Below, in pieces: positions 15,155 through 24,139 of a DNA stretch of 45,043 bases; within the stretch, counting starts at the first letter, position 1; every line of letters begins with the position of its first letter. The position numbers and the translations under genes are program-made. Origin of the DNA: Shinella sp. SUS2. GTDB taxonomy: Bacteria > Pseudomonadota > Alphaproteobacteria > Rhizobiales > Rhizobiaceae. The stretch is taken from positions 1 to 45,043 of the forward strand of contig NZ_KQ410748.1 of assembly GCF_001262505.1 (NCBI RefSeq), read 5' to 3'. Under the pieces are notes generated by a model. That model worked only from the letters and a program-made list of their open reading frames with translations. It made no database searches and had not been told where the DNA came from.

Positions 15155-18100
15155 CACGCGGTATCCTGAACCAGGTCACATAGAGGGCGGGAAGGAAGAG
15201 CAAGGTCAGGACAGTTCCGACGACGATGCCGCCCATCATGGCGTAGGCCATCGGTCCCCAGAACACCTCATGCGAGATCGGGATCAACGCCAGGGTGGCC
15301 GCGGCGGCCGTCAGCATGATCGGTCGCATGCGGTGTTCGGTCGCCTCGACGACGGCTTTCCAGGGCGGCGTTCCGGCTTTGCGCAAGTCTTCGATCTGGA
15401 CGATCAGGATCACCGAGTTGCGGATCAGAATGCCGATCAAGGCGAGAACGCCGAGGATCGCGACGAAGCCAAGCGGCGCACGACTCAGCACCAGGGCACC
15501 GACCACCCCGATCAAGGCAAGTGGTGCGACCGAGAACACCAGGAACAGCCGATGGAAGCTTTGAAGCTGGGTCATCAGCAGCGTGGTCATGACGAAGATC
15601 ATGATCGGGATCACCTTGATGATCGGCGCCTGGGATTTGGCGCTTTCCTCCACCGTCCCGCCAACCGCGACATCATATCCCGGCGGCAAAGAGGCCTTGA
15701 GCTCGTCGATCTTCGACTCGAGTTGATTGACGACCGTCGCAGGCTGGCTGCTGTCGTTGATGCCGGCCTTGATGGTGATCGTGGGGATGCGGTTACGCCG
15801 CCAGATCGTCGGTTGTTCGAGATCGTAGTCGAAGCGGGCGACTGACGAGAGCGGGATGGCCTTGCCGCTGCTTGTGGGAAGCTGCAGGTCGACGAGGCCG
15901 TCGATCGAGGCGCGCTCGGCCGCCTGGGCTCGGCCGACGACATTGATCAGGTAGATCGCGTCGCGCACCTGGGTCACGGTCGCGCCCTGGACGACGCCGT
16001 TGAGAGCGGTTGCGATGTCCTCGGACGAGACGCCGAGCTGCCGCGTCTTGTCCTGGAGAACATCGACCTTGACGACGCGCGCGGGCTCGTTCCAGTCGAA
16101 GACGAGCCCGGTCAATGATGGATGCGACATGACGATGCCCGCCGTCTTCTGGGCGAGGTCGCGGACTTTCTGGATGTCCGGACCGGAGATGCGGTACTGG
16201 ACGGGTCGTCCAACCGGCGGTCCGATGTCCAGGACCTTCACGAAAGCGTCAGTCCCCGGGAAAGTCTTCTGAAGATAGGCCTGTAGGTCGACTTTCAGAC
16301 GATCGCGAGCTTCAAGCCCTTTCGTGACGATGACCATCTGGCCGAAGGTCGGATCGTCAGGCTGGACGTCAAAGGTCAGGACAAAGCGCGGCGCTCCACG
16401 ACCGACAAAGCTCGACCAGTGGTCTATGTCAGTGTTCCCGACAAGCTTTTCGCGCTCGAAGAGGGCCATCTGCCGATTTGTTTCAGCAATGGAACTGTTC
16501 TGCGGCAGGTTCCAGTCGACAATCAGCTCCGGACGATCCGACGTCGGAAAGAATTGCTGCTGGACAAGCGACATGCCGGCGACGGACAGGCCGAATGCGG
16601 CGATCGTCACGATGATGGTGGTCCAGCGGAACCGAAGGCAGAGCTGAAGCAGCCAGGAGAAGACGGCGCCGAAGCGGCTCTTGTGCTCGGCGTGTTTCTT
16701 CATCGTCTTCGGCAGGATCGTCACGCCGAGTAGCGGCGTGAACAGAACGGCGACGATCCAGGACACGGTCAGCGAAACCGCAAGTACGACGAAGAGCGTG
16801 AACGTGAACTCGCCGGCATTGCTGTTGTTGAAGCCGATCGGCAGAAAGCCCGCGACGGTGACGAGCGTGCCGGTGAGCATCGGGAAGGCGGTCGAGGTGT
16901 AGACGTAGGTTGCGGCTTTTCGCAATGTGTCGCCGGCCTCGAGGCGGGCAACCATCATCTCGACGGCGATCATCGCGTCGTCGACCAGAAGACCGAGAGC
17001 GATAATGAGGGCGCCGAGCGAAATGCGTTGCAGCGAAATGCCGGAATACTGCATCACCATGAAGGTGATGGCGAGCACGAGCGGAATGGAGATCGCAACC
17101 ACCAGCCCGGCGCGCAGGCCAAGACTGATGAAGCTGATGGCGAGCACGATCGCCACAGCCTCGAACAGCGCCTTGGTGAAGCCGGAAACCGCCTGGTCGA
17201 CCACCGCGGGCTGATCGGACACATGGTCGACGGACACTCCAAGAGGCAGGTCCCCAACGATATGGTTCATCATCGTGTCGAGTGCCGCTCCGAATTCCAG
17301 CAGGTTGCCGCCGGCTTTCATGCCGATCGCCAGCCCGATCGCCGGCTTGCCGTTGAAGCGGAACAATGAGGATGGAGGATCGATATAGCCGCGCGTGACG
17401 GTTGCGACATCGGTCAGCGGAAAGAAGCGGTCGTTGATGCGCAGATTGATAGCGCGCAGGCTCTCCTCGGAGATGAAACGTCCGCCGACGCGCAATGCAA
17501 CCCGTTCCGGCCCCGCCTGGACGATACCGGACTGTGTGACGGCGTTTTGTTCCCTGAGTGTCTCGACGATGTCTGATTGATTGATGCCGAGGGCTGCGAT
17601 CTTGCGCGGGGAGAATTCGAGATAGATCACTTCATCCTGCGCACCGATGATGTCGACCTTGCCGACATTGGGCACGGCGAGTACGCTGGTGCGGGCGTCC
17701 TCGACCAGATCGCGCAATTGCCTCTGGTTCAGGTTTTCGGCGGTAAAGGCGAAGATGTTTCCGTAGACGTCGCCGAACTGGTCGTTAAAAAACGGTCCGA
17801 CGACACCGGCGGGAAATTGCTGCTGGATATCGCCGATCATGTTGCGAACGCGCTGCCAGGTGGGCTGAACGTCCCTCGCTTTTGTGGTCGGAAGCAAGTC
17901 GACGAAGATCGTCGTCCTGCCAGCGGTCGTGAGACTGCGCGTCCTGTCGAGGCTGTCGAGTTCCTGGAGTTTCTTTTCGATGCGGTCGCTGACCTGCTCT
18001 GCAACCTCTTCGGCCGACGCGCCGGGCCATTGCGCCTGGATCACCATCGTCTTGATGGTGAAGGAGGGGTCCTCTTCCCGTCCCAGGCTGAGATAGGCGT

Positions 18101-18188
18101 ACATGCCGGCGATCGAAAAGGCGATCATGAAGTACCAGACGAAGGAGCGGTGTTCGAGCGCCCAGTCGGAGAGATTGAAGTTCTTCAA
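15138..18188 (-). CDS. RND efflux permease (AcrB/HAE-like)
   Basis: A 1016-residue inner-membrane proton/drug antiporter. It has the RND layout: a first helix, a large periplasmic loop, helices 2-6 with the proton-relay motif GLLVDDAMIAVE, then the repeated second half ending in GILIRNSVILIVQIEDLRK. It resembles the smaller AcrB-like subgroup rather than AcrB itself. The start overlaps the upstream adaptor stop by 4 bases. It is encoded with two periplasmic adaptors but no TolC-like outer-membrane gene in the window, so the channel must come from elsewhere. Confidence 0.94.
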   Translation of the reverse strand: MKNFNLSDWALEHRSFVWYFMIAFSIAGMYAYLSLGREEDPSFTIKTMVIQAQWPGASAEEVAEQVSDRIEKKLQELDSLDRTRSLTTAGRTTIFVDLLPTTKARDVQPTWQRVRNMIGDIQQQFPAGVVGPFFNDQFGDVYGNIFAFTAENLNQRQLRDLVEDARTSVLAVPNVGKVDIIGAQDEVIYLEFSPRKIAALGINQSDIVETLREQNAVTQSGIVQAGPERVALRVGGRFISEESLRAINLRINDRFFPLTDVATVTRGYIDPPSSLFRFNGKPAIGLAIGMKAGGNLLEFGAALDTMMNHIVGDLPLGVSVDHVSDQPAVVDQAVSGFTKALFEAVAIVLAISFISLGLRAGLVVAISIPLVLAITFMVMQYSGISLQRISLGALIIALGLLVDDAMIAVEMMVARLEAGDTLRKAATYVYTSTAFPMLTGTLVTVAGFLPIGFNNSNAGEFTFTLFVVLAVSLTVSWIVAVLFTPLLGVTILPKTMKKHAEHKSRFGAVFSWLLQLCLRFRWTTIIVTIAAFGLSVAGMSLVQQQFFPTSDRPELIVDWNLPQNSSIAETNRQMALFEREKLVGNTDIDHWSSFVGRGAPRFVLTFDVQPDDPTFGQMVIVTKGLEARDRLKVDLQAYLQKTFPGTDAFVKVLDIGPPVGRPVQYRISGPDIQKVRDLAQKTAGIVMSHPSLTGLVFDWNEPARVVKVDVLQDKTRQLGVSSEDIATALNGVVQGATVTQVRDAIYLINVVGRAQAAERASIDGLVDLQLPTSSGKAIPLSSVARFDYDLEQPTIWRRNRIPTITIKAGINDSSQPATVVNQLESKIDELKASLPPGYDVAVGGTVEESAKSQAPIIKVIPIMIFVMTTLLMTQLQSFHRLFLVFSVAPLALIGVVGALVLSRAPLGFVAILGVLALIGILIRNSVILIVQIEDLRKAGTPPWKAVVEATEHRMRPIMLTAAAATLALIPISHEVFWGPMAYAMMGGIVVGTVLTLLFLPALYVTWFRIPRDVESK

Positions 18189-19276
18189 GGGCGCATCTCC
18201 TGTCCAAGTCTGGTTTTCTGTCCCTCCTGAAGTTGGTCGCCACCGGCGACAACGACCTTTTCCCCGGTATCGAGTCCCCTATTGACCCTGACCTGGGAGC
18301 TGCCCGCTTCGCTTGCCTCGATCCCGACCGGTCGACGTGAGACGGTGAGCGTAGCGTCATCAATGACCCACACGTCCGCGGCGCCATCCCTGAAGGTGAT
18401 CGCCGAGCGGGGAAGGACGATTGCGCTGTCGCTGGCCCCGTTGGAGAAGGCGGCGGTGACCACCGAGCCGAAGCGGAAAACGGCGGGAGCCTCATCCACG
18501 GCAATCTTCACCCTGTGGGTGCGGGTTTCGGCATCGGCTTGCGGGGCGATCTCGCGGATAGATCCGGAGGTACGCAGCCGCCCGTCGAGCTGGAGCGCCA
18601 CATCGACGCGGTTTGCCGAGCGGATCTGCGCGAGCTGCCCCTCGGACACGTCGATCACGACATCGCGCTGATCGAGACGCGCAAGCTTCAGGACTGCCTG
18701 CCCGGCCGTCGTCGTCTGTCCGACTTCCACGGAGGTCGAGGTGATGACGCCGTCGAACTCGGCCTTCAGCTCCGCGTAGCCAAGCTGTTCCCTCGCCTTG
18801 GCGAGGTTCGCTTCGGCTTTCGTCATGTTTGCCTGCGCCGATTTCAAGCCCTGCTCGGCAAGTTCGAGATCGGCGGAGCTTGCACTGTTGGTGGAGACGA
18901 GCACGCGCTTGCGCCGCTCGGTGATCGTCGCGTTCTCGAGTTGCGCGCTGGCGTTGCGCAGTTCGGCCTGGGCACCGGTGACGGCAAGCTGCAGCGCAAG
19001 CGGATCGATCAGTGCGAGCACGTCTCCCTTTTTGACGACGTCGCCTGCCTCGACCTTTCTCGCAATGACGCGGCCCAGTGTGCGGAAAGCGAGTTCGGTC
19101 TCGACGCGCGGCTGCGTGACGCCGGCGAAGCTCAAGGTGCCGGCCCGTTCCGGCGTGGCCGTCATCCAGATCACCGGTCTTGGCACAACATACTGTGGGG
19201 CATCGGAACGGGATATTGCAGGCGACAGGATCGCCACTGCGCCAAGAAGGACAATTGTTGCAAGAGGCCGCTTCAT
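18185..19276 (-). CDS. RND periplasmic adaptor subunit (second)
   Basis: A 363-residue membrane fusion protein with an N-terminal signal segment (ATIVLLGAVAILSP), a lipoyl-like half ending in the motif GDVVKKGDVLALIDP, a coiled-coil hairpin (about 95-160), the second lipoyl half, and beta-barrel and membrane-proximal domains. It would link the RND pump to an outer-membrane channel. It overlaps both neighbours by 4 bases, showing tight translational coupling. It is a paralogue of, not a fragment of, the upstream adaptor. Confidence 0.92.
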   Translation of the reverse strand: MKRPLATIVLLGAVAILSPAISRSDAPQYVVPRPVIWMTATPERAGTLSFAGVTQPRVETELAFRTLGRVIARKVEAGDVVKKGDVLALIDPLALQLAVTGAQAELRNASAQLENATITERRKRVLVSTNSASSADLELAEQGLKSAQANMTKAEANLAKAREQLGYAELKAEFDGVITSTSVEVGQTTTAGQAVLKLARLDQRDVVIDVSEGQLAQIRSANRVDVALQLDGRLRTSGSIREIAPQADAETRTHRVKIAVDEAPAVFRFGSVVTAAFSNGASDSAIVLPRSAITFRDGAADVWVIDDATLTVSRRPVGIEASEAGSSQVRVNRGLDTGEKVVVAGGDQLQEGQKTRLGQEMRP

Positions 19277-20397
19277 CGATTGGCCTCCCAGGCGACTGTC
19301 TGACCCGGCCGCAGGAACTTTCCGCCTTCGGCGACGACGAGTTCGCTCGCAGAAACACCTTCGGCGATCGAGAATTCACGGGTCCGGTAGTCCGCAACGG
19401 TGACCCGCCGCAACTCGACCGCGCGGGTCTGAGCATTGACGATCCAGACGGCGGGCTTGCCATCGGTGGACGTCATCGCGCTCCAGGGCAAGGTGATGGC
19501 TGCGACAGACGGCGTTCGGAAGCGGCCGACGACGGGCGTTCCCAGCGACCAGGCAACATCGGGCGCAAGCGCCATCTTGACCCGGATCGTTCCGGTGGTG
19601 GTGTCGATGACAGGGGCGATCTCGCGAAGTGCTGCGGTGACGCCGCCGTCGGGATCGGAAACAGGCGCGATCGTCGCCTTGTCGGCTGGTTGGCCGGACA
19701 GGAAAAAGGCCTCGAAGACATCGAACCACGCATCGCGCGGCCCGTCATGGGCGAGCGTGAAGGCAGGCTGTGCGGCGGACACAACCTGGCCGACTTCGAT
19801 GTTACGGGCGATGATGATCCCGTCCGCGTCGGCTTTGAGCTCGGTGTGGGAGAGTGCGTCCTGCACGATTGCCAGCGATGCTTGGGCAGATTCCAATGTG
19901 CCCTGAGCCGTCGCCAGTTCTTCCTTCGCCTGATCGTAGGTCGCCTGGGCGATGGCGCGCGATTCCACGAGCGCTGCATAACGCTGGTAGGCGAGCGTCT
20001 TTTGATTGAGTGTCGCCTGTGCCGCCACGAGGCCGGCTTGCGCCGACGTGACGTCGGCCCTTTGCTCCGTGTCGTCGATGCGCGCCAGCACATCTCCGGC
20101 ACGGACACGGGAGCCGACATCTGCCCGCCTCTCCACCACCTTCCCGGCTGCCCTGAAGGCAAGATCCGTCTGGATGCGGGCGCGCACCTCGCCGGTGACG
20201 TCAGCGCCGCGCTGCTGCTCAAGCACGGCGGCTTTAATCACCCGGATAGATTGGGGGGAAGGCTCTGCCGTCCTGGCACCATCGTCGCAGGCGACGAGCA
20301 ACATGCCGGTCAGGCAGATACCGAACAGTCTGGTCAGGCCGATCAATCGGCGCCGGGTTTCAGGGCAGATCGTAACTGTGCGTTCCTGCGTCTTCAA
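19273..20397 (-). CDS. RND periplasmic adaptor subunit (first), lipoprotein
   Basis: A membrane fusion protein with a signal segment and lipobox (GMLLVAC), so probably anchored by lipid to the inner membrane. The lipoyl halves flank a coiled coil (GDVLARIDDTEQRADV start), followed by beta-barrel domains. I chose a TTG start at 20397 with GGAG 5 bases upstream, because residues coded between 20517 (first ATG) and 20397 look non-coding. The start is therefore uncertain. It overlaps the second adaptor by 4 bases. Two consecutive adaptors with one pump suggest a heteromeric adaptor ring. Confidence 0.88.
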   Translation of the reverse strand: MKTQERTVTICPETRRRLIGLTRLFGICLTGMLLVACDDGARTAEPSPQSIRVIKAAVLEQQRGADVTGEVRARIQTDLAFRAAGKVVERRADVGSRVRAGDVLARIDDTEQRADVTSAQAGLVAAQATLNQKTLAYQRYAALVESRAIAQATYDQAKEELATAQGTLESAQASLAIVQDALSHTELKADADGIIIARNIEVGQVVSAAQPAFTLAHDGPRDAWFDVFEAFFLSGQPADKATIAPVSDPDGGVTAALREIAPVIDTTTGTIRVKMALAPDVAWSLGTPVVGRFRTPSVAAITLPWSAMTSTDGKPAVWIVNAQTRAVELRRVTVADYRTREFSIAEGVSASELVVAEGGKFLRPGQTVAWEANR

Positions 20398-20547
20398 ATA
20401 AGCTCCGGTCAGAACGTGGTCTCCTGTCAAAGTCTGGGATGCTCCGGACCGGCCTGGAACGGCAGAAGCCGATCCGCCAGGCAGGTCGTGGCGCGTTCTG
20501 CGCGTGCCCGCGGTCATCCGGGGAAGCGGATCGAGCTTCCATTGTCG

Positions 20548-21261
20548 CTATCGCGTTGCGCCGGCGAGCTCCTTGTCCAGCTTGTCGGCTGCCGAGCGCA
20601 CGCCCGCCTTTGCCGCGTCGAGCGGCCCGAAATTGGCGGTGATGTCGAGCGCGTTGGCGCTCCTGTTGGCGACATGGGCATAGAGCAAAGTGCCGGTCTG
20701 GGCGTCCTCGATCTCGACGGCGTAGGAGACCCAGCCTGAGAATGTGCCGCGCCCGCCGGTCGCCTGCGCGCCCGCATTGACGACAAGGCCGACTGGCAGA
20801 ACATGCGAGACCGTGGACAGAACCGGTGTGCTTGCTTCCGCTCCTGTCAAGGTCAGCCTGGCGCGCAGCGTACCCGGGCCCGGCTGCGTGGCGATTTGAA
20901 GCCGGCGACCGAGCACCCTGGAAAACTCCTGATGCATGTAGACGGCGAGCGCTTGACGATCGGCAGCCGACATCTTGCCGAACTGCGCATCCGGACCGGC
21001 GTAGATTTCCGTGGGTGGAACGATGACGCGACCATAGGCTGCGAAGTTCACATCCGGCCGGCGATAGGCATAGGGTTTGCTCTTGTCCGAGGTCGGACGC
21101 AAAAGTGCTGAGGAGGACAACGCAACCGAGGGCGGCGGCGTGGTTGCGCAGCCCGAGATGACGGCGATGGCCGCGAAAGCCACCAGACCGCGCATCCGGA
21201 AAGTCGGACCCGTTGGCCGGCCGCCGCAGCCGCGTCCGATAGAATGGTCGTTCCCTGTCAT
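20548..21261 (-). CDS. DUF3313 family lipoprotein
   Basis: About 237 residues, with a signal peptide and lipobox (VISGC, Cys at about residue 38) and the DUF3313 features RPDVNFAAYGRVIVPP and a glycine-rich C-terminal half. The ATG at 21261 has an AAGAGG ribosome site; the longer frame to 21444 has poor composition. DUF3313 proteins are envelope lipoproteins of unknown function, often near efflux systems. Here it precedes the two adaptors by about 150 bp on the same strand and is probably part of that operon. Confidence 0.85.
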   Translation of the reverse strand: MTGNDHSIGRGCGGRPTGPTFRMRGLVAFAAIAVISGCATTPPPSVALSSSALLRPTSDKSKPYAYRRPDVNFAAYGRVIVPPTEIYAGPDAQFGKMSAADRQALAVYMHQEFSRVLGRRLQIATQPGPGTLRARLTLTGAEASTPVLSTVSHVLPVGLVVNAGAQATGGRGTFSGWVSYAVEIEDAQTGTLLYAHVANRSANALDITANFGPLDAAKAGVRSAADKLDKELAGATR

Positions 21262-21444
21262 CGGTAACCTCTTCTTTCGGTTCAGTTGTTGCCCGACGGC
21301 ACGACGTGCCGTTTCAATGGTTGGCCCTGGCCGAGCGCAAAGGTTTCCTCCTACGGCCTGGCTTGATGGCTGGGTTGCACGCGAGCTGACGCCTGACGCT
21401 GACAGGCGCAGCCTTGGCGAGCCCTCCGGCCTCGCCTCAGCCAT

Positions 21445-22098
21445 TCAACGGTCGATGATGCCGCGCCGGACTTCGAGGCCGCCGCCCGGATAGCGGCCGA
21501 TGGCGCCACCGGCGCAACGGTCCGGACCGCAGATTCCACGTGCGGCCGCGCCGCCGCCGTAAGGGCCGCGAACGACGGCCGAACCGCCGCATGCGGCTCC
21601 AACGCAGCCACCTCGGCCAGCACCACCATAACCTGGGCCACCATAAGCAGCGCCGCGTCGATAATAGGTGTTCCAGTTTCCATGCCACGGCTGGTTGGCG
21701 TAGTGGTTGTTCCAGTAGGCCTGGTTGAACGCAACAACGGTCAGGCCGATCATCGGAATGATCGCCGGCGACAGTGTCACGCTCTGACCTTGGTAACGGA
21801 TGCTGATATAATTTGAGGAAACCCATCCTCGTGCGCCCGCCCAGGAGACATCGCACCAGGGTCCTGAATCAAGGCATCCGTAGATGGCCAGAGCGGCGTT
21901 AGGCGGCATGGTGATGACCACGGGATACCACGTTCCCGGGCCTGCTCGCAGATTGACGTTTGCGACTGTCGCGCCGATTGTTGCTGCATGAGCGGTAACA
22001 GGAGCCACGGCGAGCGGAACCGCCGGAAGCAACATCAGAAGAAGGGTGCGGACAGACAAGGCCCGGCGCAAGGCAGTAAAAGCATTGGAATTGAACAT
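21445..22098 (-). CDS. SH3-domain secreted protein, Gly-rich tail
   Basis: A 217-residue exported protein. It has a signal peptide (to about residue 38, AHA), then a bacterial SH3 domain (ATVANVNLRAGPGTWYPVV to GWVSSNYISI), and a Tyr/Asn/Gly-rich tail with several cysteines near the end. Such SH3 domains usually bind peptidoglycan or other envelope partners. Its promoter carries a perfect regulon palindrome. It is the first gene of the minus-strand run leading to DUF3313 and the RND genes, with a 183-bp gap after it. Confidence 0.85.
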   Translation of the reverse strand: MFNSNAFTALRRALSVRTLLLMLLPAVPLAVAPVTAHAATIGATVANVNLRAGPGTWYPVVITMPPNAALAIYGCLDSGPWCDVSWAGARGWVSSNYISIRYQGQSVTLSPAIIPMIGLTVVAFNQAYWNNHYANQPWHGNWNTYYRRGAAYGGPGYGGAGRGGCVGAACGGSAVVRGPYGGGAAARGICGPDRCAGGAIGRYPGGGLEVRRGIIDR

Positions 22099-22149
22099 CG
22101 ATAGACCTCCCGATGTACGGCCTGAAGCCGGACGTCAGATCCTAGAATT

Positions 22150-22165
22150 GTCATCAGTTGATGAC
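22150..22165 (-). promoter_or_regulatory. Regulon palindrome before SH3 protein gene
   Basis: GTCATC-AGTT-GATGAC, with both half-sites a perfect match to each other. On the minus strand, weak boxes TAGTCA and TAGGAT with a 17-bp spacer would place the palindrome between -35 and -10. It sits 52 bp before the SH3 ATG and beyond the stop of the Crp/Fnr gene, so it does not regulate that gene directly. Confidence 0.65.
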
Positions 22166-22222
22166 TACTCTAGCGGAAGATCATCGCAATGATTGTACCG
22201 ATCGGGACAATCTCGCCGAGAT

Positions 22223-23005
22223 TTATGCGCCAGTCGCGATGATCTCCCCGCGCCTGCCGCGACCGGACAGCTGCGGCGTTGCCTCCGCAGAACATATCAG
22301 GGCCGCGAGCGCCTGCGGTCGAAGGATCCGGATCTCGCGGTAACCTCGCTGGATGACGCCGTCTGCCTCGAGCCTTGCCAGATGGGCGTTGACGATTTTC
22401 CGGGCAAGACCGCAAAGCTCGGCAAGATCGGACTGGCTCACCGATGCGACGCCGTTCGCGGCGACCTGATCGAGACGATAGGCAATGCGGCCGATCGGTG
22501 GAGAGACCAGAAGATGTGCCGCCAGTCGCACGAGCATGCCCAGCTGCTGCCGGTGCAGGTCATTGAGCGCCTGCGTGGTTTGAGGAAACCGTGCCGCCAA
22601 TTGCTCAAGCGCGCTGTTGGAAAACAGGAGGAGCGTGGTCTGTCGGGCGGCGCGCGCCGTTGCCAGGCGCGAGGTTAATCCGCTGTTTGTCGTGAGACCG
22701 AATATCGCCGGCGGCGGAACGATCGCCAGAAGAGCATCATGCCCGCCCGCCAGGGGTGCCTCGAGCCTCAAGGCCCCCTCGAGCACGGCGCAAAGTCCGT
22801 TGATTTCGTCACCCTGCCCATAGATCCATTGACCGGGCGCCAGTGCGATCCGCCGTCCGGCGCGGCAGAACTCGCGCTGCCATTCGAGAGGCTTCGATGC
22901 GAACCAGCCATTTGCGGAGAGAATGCTGGCTGCATGTTGAGTTCGATGGCAGTGCGACAGGGGCTGCTCACCGCCATCGTCTGGTTTTTGCGTCGAAGGG
23001 TGCAT
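22223..23005 (-). CDS. Crp/Fnr-family transcriptional regulator
   Basis: About 260 residues: a cyclic-nucleotide-binding-like domain (about 35-150) and a C-terminal winged helix with VSQSDLAELCGLARKIVNAH as recognition region. The N-terminal Fe-S cysteine cluster of FNR is not evident, so a direct oxygen-sensing role is doubtful. The ATG at 23005 overlaps no neighbour; a start at 23020 is also possible. It is the last gene of the ABC exporter run (19 bp after the permease), so it may be made together with the exporter. Confidence 0.87.
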   Translation of the reverse strand: MHPSTQKPDDGGEQPLSHCHRTQHAASILSANGWFASKPLEWQREFCRAGRRIALAPGQWIYGQGDEINGLCAVLEGALRLEAPLAGGHDALLAIVPPPAIFGLTTNSGLTSRLATARAARQTTLLLFSNSALEQLAARFPQTTQALNDLHRQQLGMLVRLAAHLLVSPPIGRIAYRLDQVAANGVASVSQSDLAELCGLARKIVNAHLARLEADGVIQRGYREIRILRPQALAALICSAEATPQLSGRGRRGEIIATGA

Positions 23006-23023
23006 CGCCACGAGCCTCAATCC

Positions 23024-24136
23024 CTAGCGCAGGAACTGTCTGAACCGACGCAGCGAGAAGGCGAACAGCACGACCCCGATGATCAGCAACGCCACGAACT
23101 GCGGCCAGACGACATCGAGGCCGGCTCCGCGAAACAGGATCGCTTGCGCAAGGATGACAAAGTGGGTGTCGGGTGCGGCGAGCATGATGTCCTGGATGAT
23201 CTGCGGCATGCTCTCCCGCGGCGTGACACCACCCGACAGGACACGCAAAGGCAGAAGGGTGAGCATCAGCAGAAGACCGAACTGCGGCATCGATCCGGCA
23301 ATGGTGGCCAGGAAGATCCCCAATGACGTTGTTGCGAAAAGCTGCAGCACGGTGCCCGCGAAAAACAGGATAAGCGACCCTTGAATGGGCACCTTGAGCA
23401 GGCCCTGCACGATGAAGACGAGCGAAACTGTCGAGGCGACCAGCACCACCAGTCCCATCGACCAGATCTTGCTGATCATGATCTCTGTCGGGGTGATCGG
23501 CATGACGAGCAGGTGCTCGATCGTGCCGTGCTCGCGCTCGCGGATCAGCGCCGCACCCGTCAGTACGATCGACAGCATGGTGATCGACGAGATCACGTTG
23601 TTGATCGCCCCGAACCAGCCCTTGTCGAGCGAGGGATTGAAGCGGGAGCGCAGCGCCAGATCGACCGGAACGGCCGTGTTTCCCCGGTAGCGGTTCAGGT
23701 ACTCGCTCACTTCGCCAGAAACGATCGACTGGACGTAACCGCCGCCGCTGAACGCCTGGGTCATGCGAGTGGCATCGACGTTGAGCTGGATCGTCGGCGC
23801 CTTGCCGGCGAGCAGGTCGCGCTGGAAGTTCGGCGGAATGTCGAGGGCGAAGGTGTCGAGGCCGCTGTCCATACGGCGGTCCATCTCATGCTGCGAGATG
23901 ATCTTCGGGATCGAGAAGTAAGGCGGATAGAATGCCGTCAGGATGCGCGAGGAGACCGGCGACTGATCCTCGTCGACCACGGCGATGGCCGCGTTGTTGA
24001 GCGTCTCCGGCATCGCTGTCGATGCCGTGTAGATCGACAGCGTGAAGGCGTAGATGATCAGGACGGCAAGCATCGGATCGCGGGCAAGTCCGCGCAGTTC
24101 CTTGACGCCGAGTTGGATGATGTTGGCAAGACGCAT
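23024..24136 (-). CDS. ABC-2 type permease (YhhJ-like)
   Basis: A 370-residue inner-membrane subunit with the ABC-2 layout: one N-terminal helix, a large extracytoplasmic domain (about 45-170), and five or six helices, including the conserved stretch IREREHGTIEHLLVMPITP. It matches YhhJ, the second membrane subunit beside RbbA. It starts 3 bp after the RbbA-like stop. It probably pairs with the permease half of the RbbA-like protein to export a substrate that cannot be inferred. Confidence 0.9.
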   Translation of the reverse strand: MRLANIIQLGVKELRGLARDPMLAVLIIYAFTLSIYTASTAMPETLNNAAIAVVDEDQSPVSSRILTAFYPPYFSIPKIISQHEMDRRMDSGLDTFALDIPPNFQRDLLAGKAPTIQLNVDATRMTQAFSGGGYVQSIVSGEVSEYLNRYRGNTAVPVDLALRSRFNPSLDKGWFGAINNVISSITMLSIVLTGAALIREREHGTIEHLLVMPITPTEIMISKIWSMGLVVLVASTVSLVFIVQGLLKVPIQGSLILFFAGTVLQLFATTSLGIFLATIAGSMPQFGLLLMLTLLPLRVLSGGVTPRESMPQIIQDIMLAAPDTHFVILAQAILFRGAGLDVVWPQFVALLIIGVVLFAFSLRRFRQFLR

Positions 24137-24139
24137 CGA

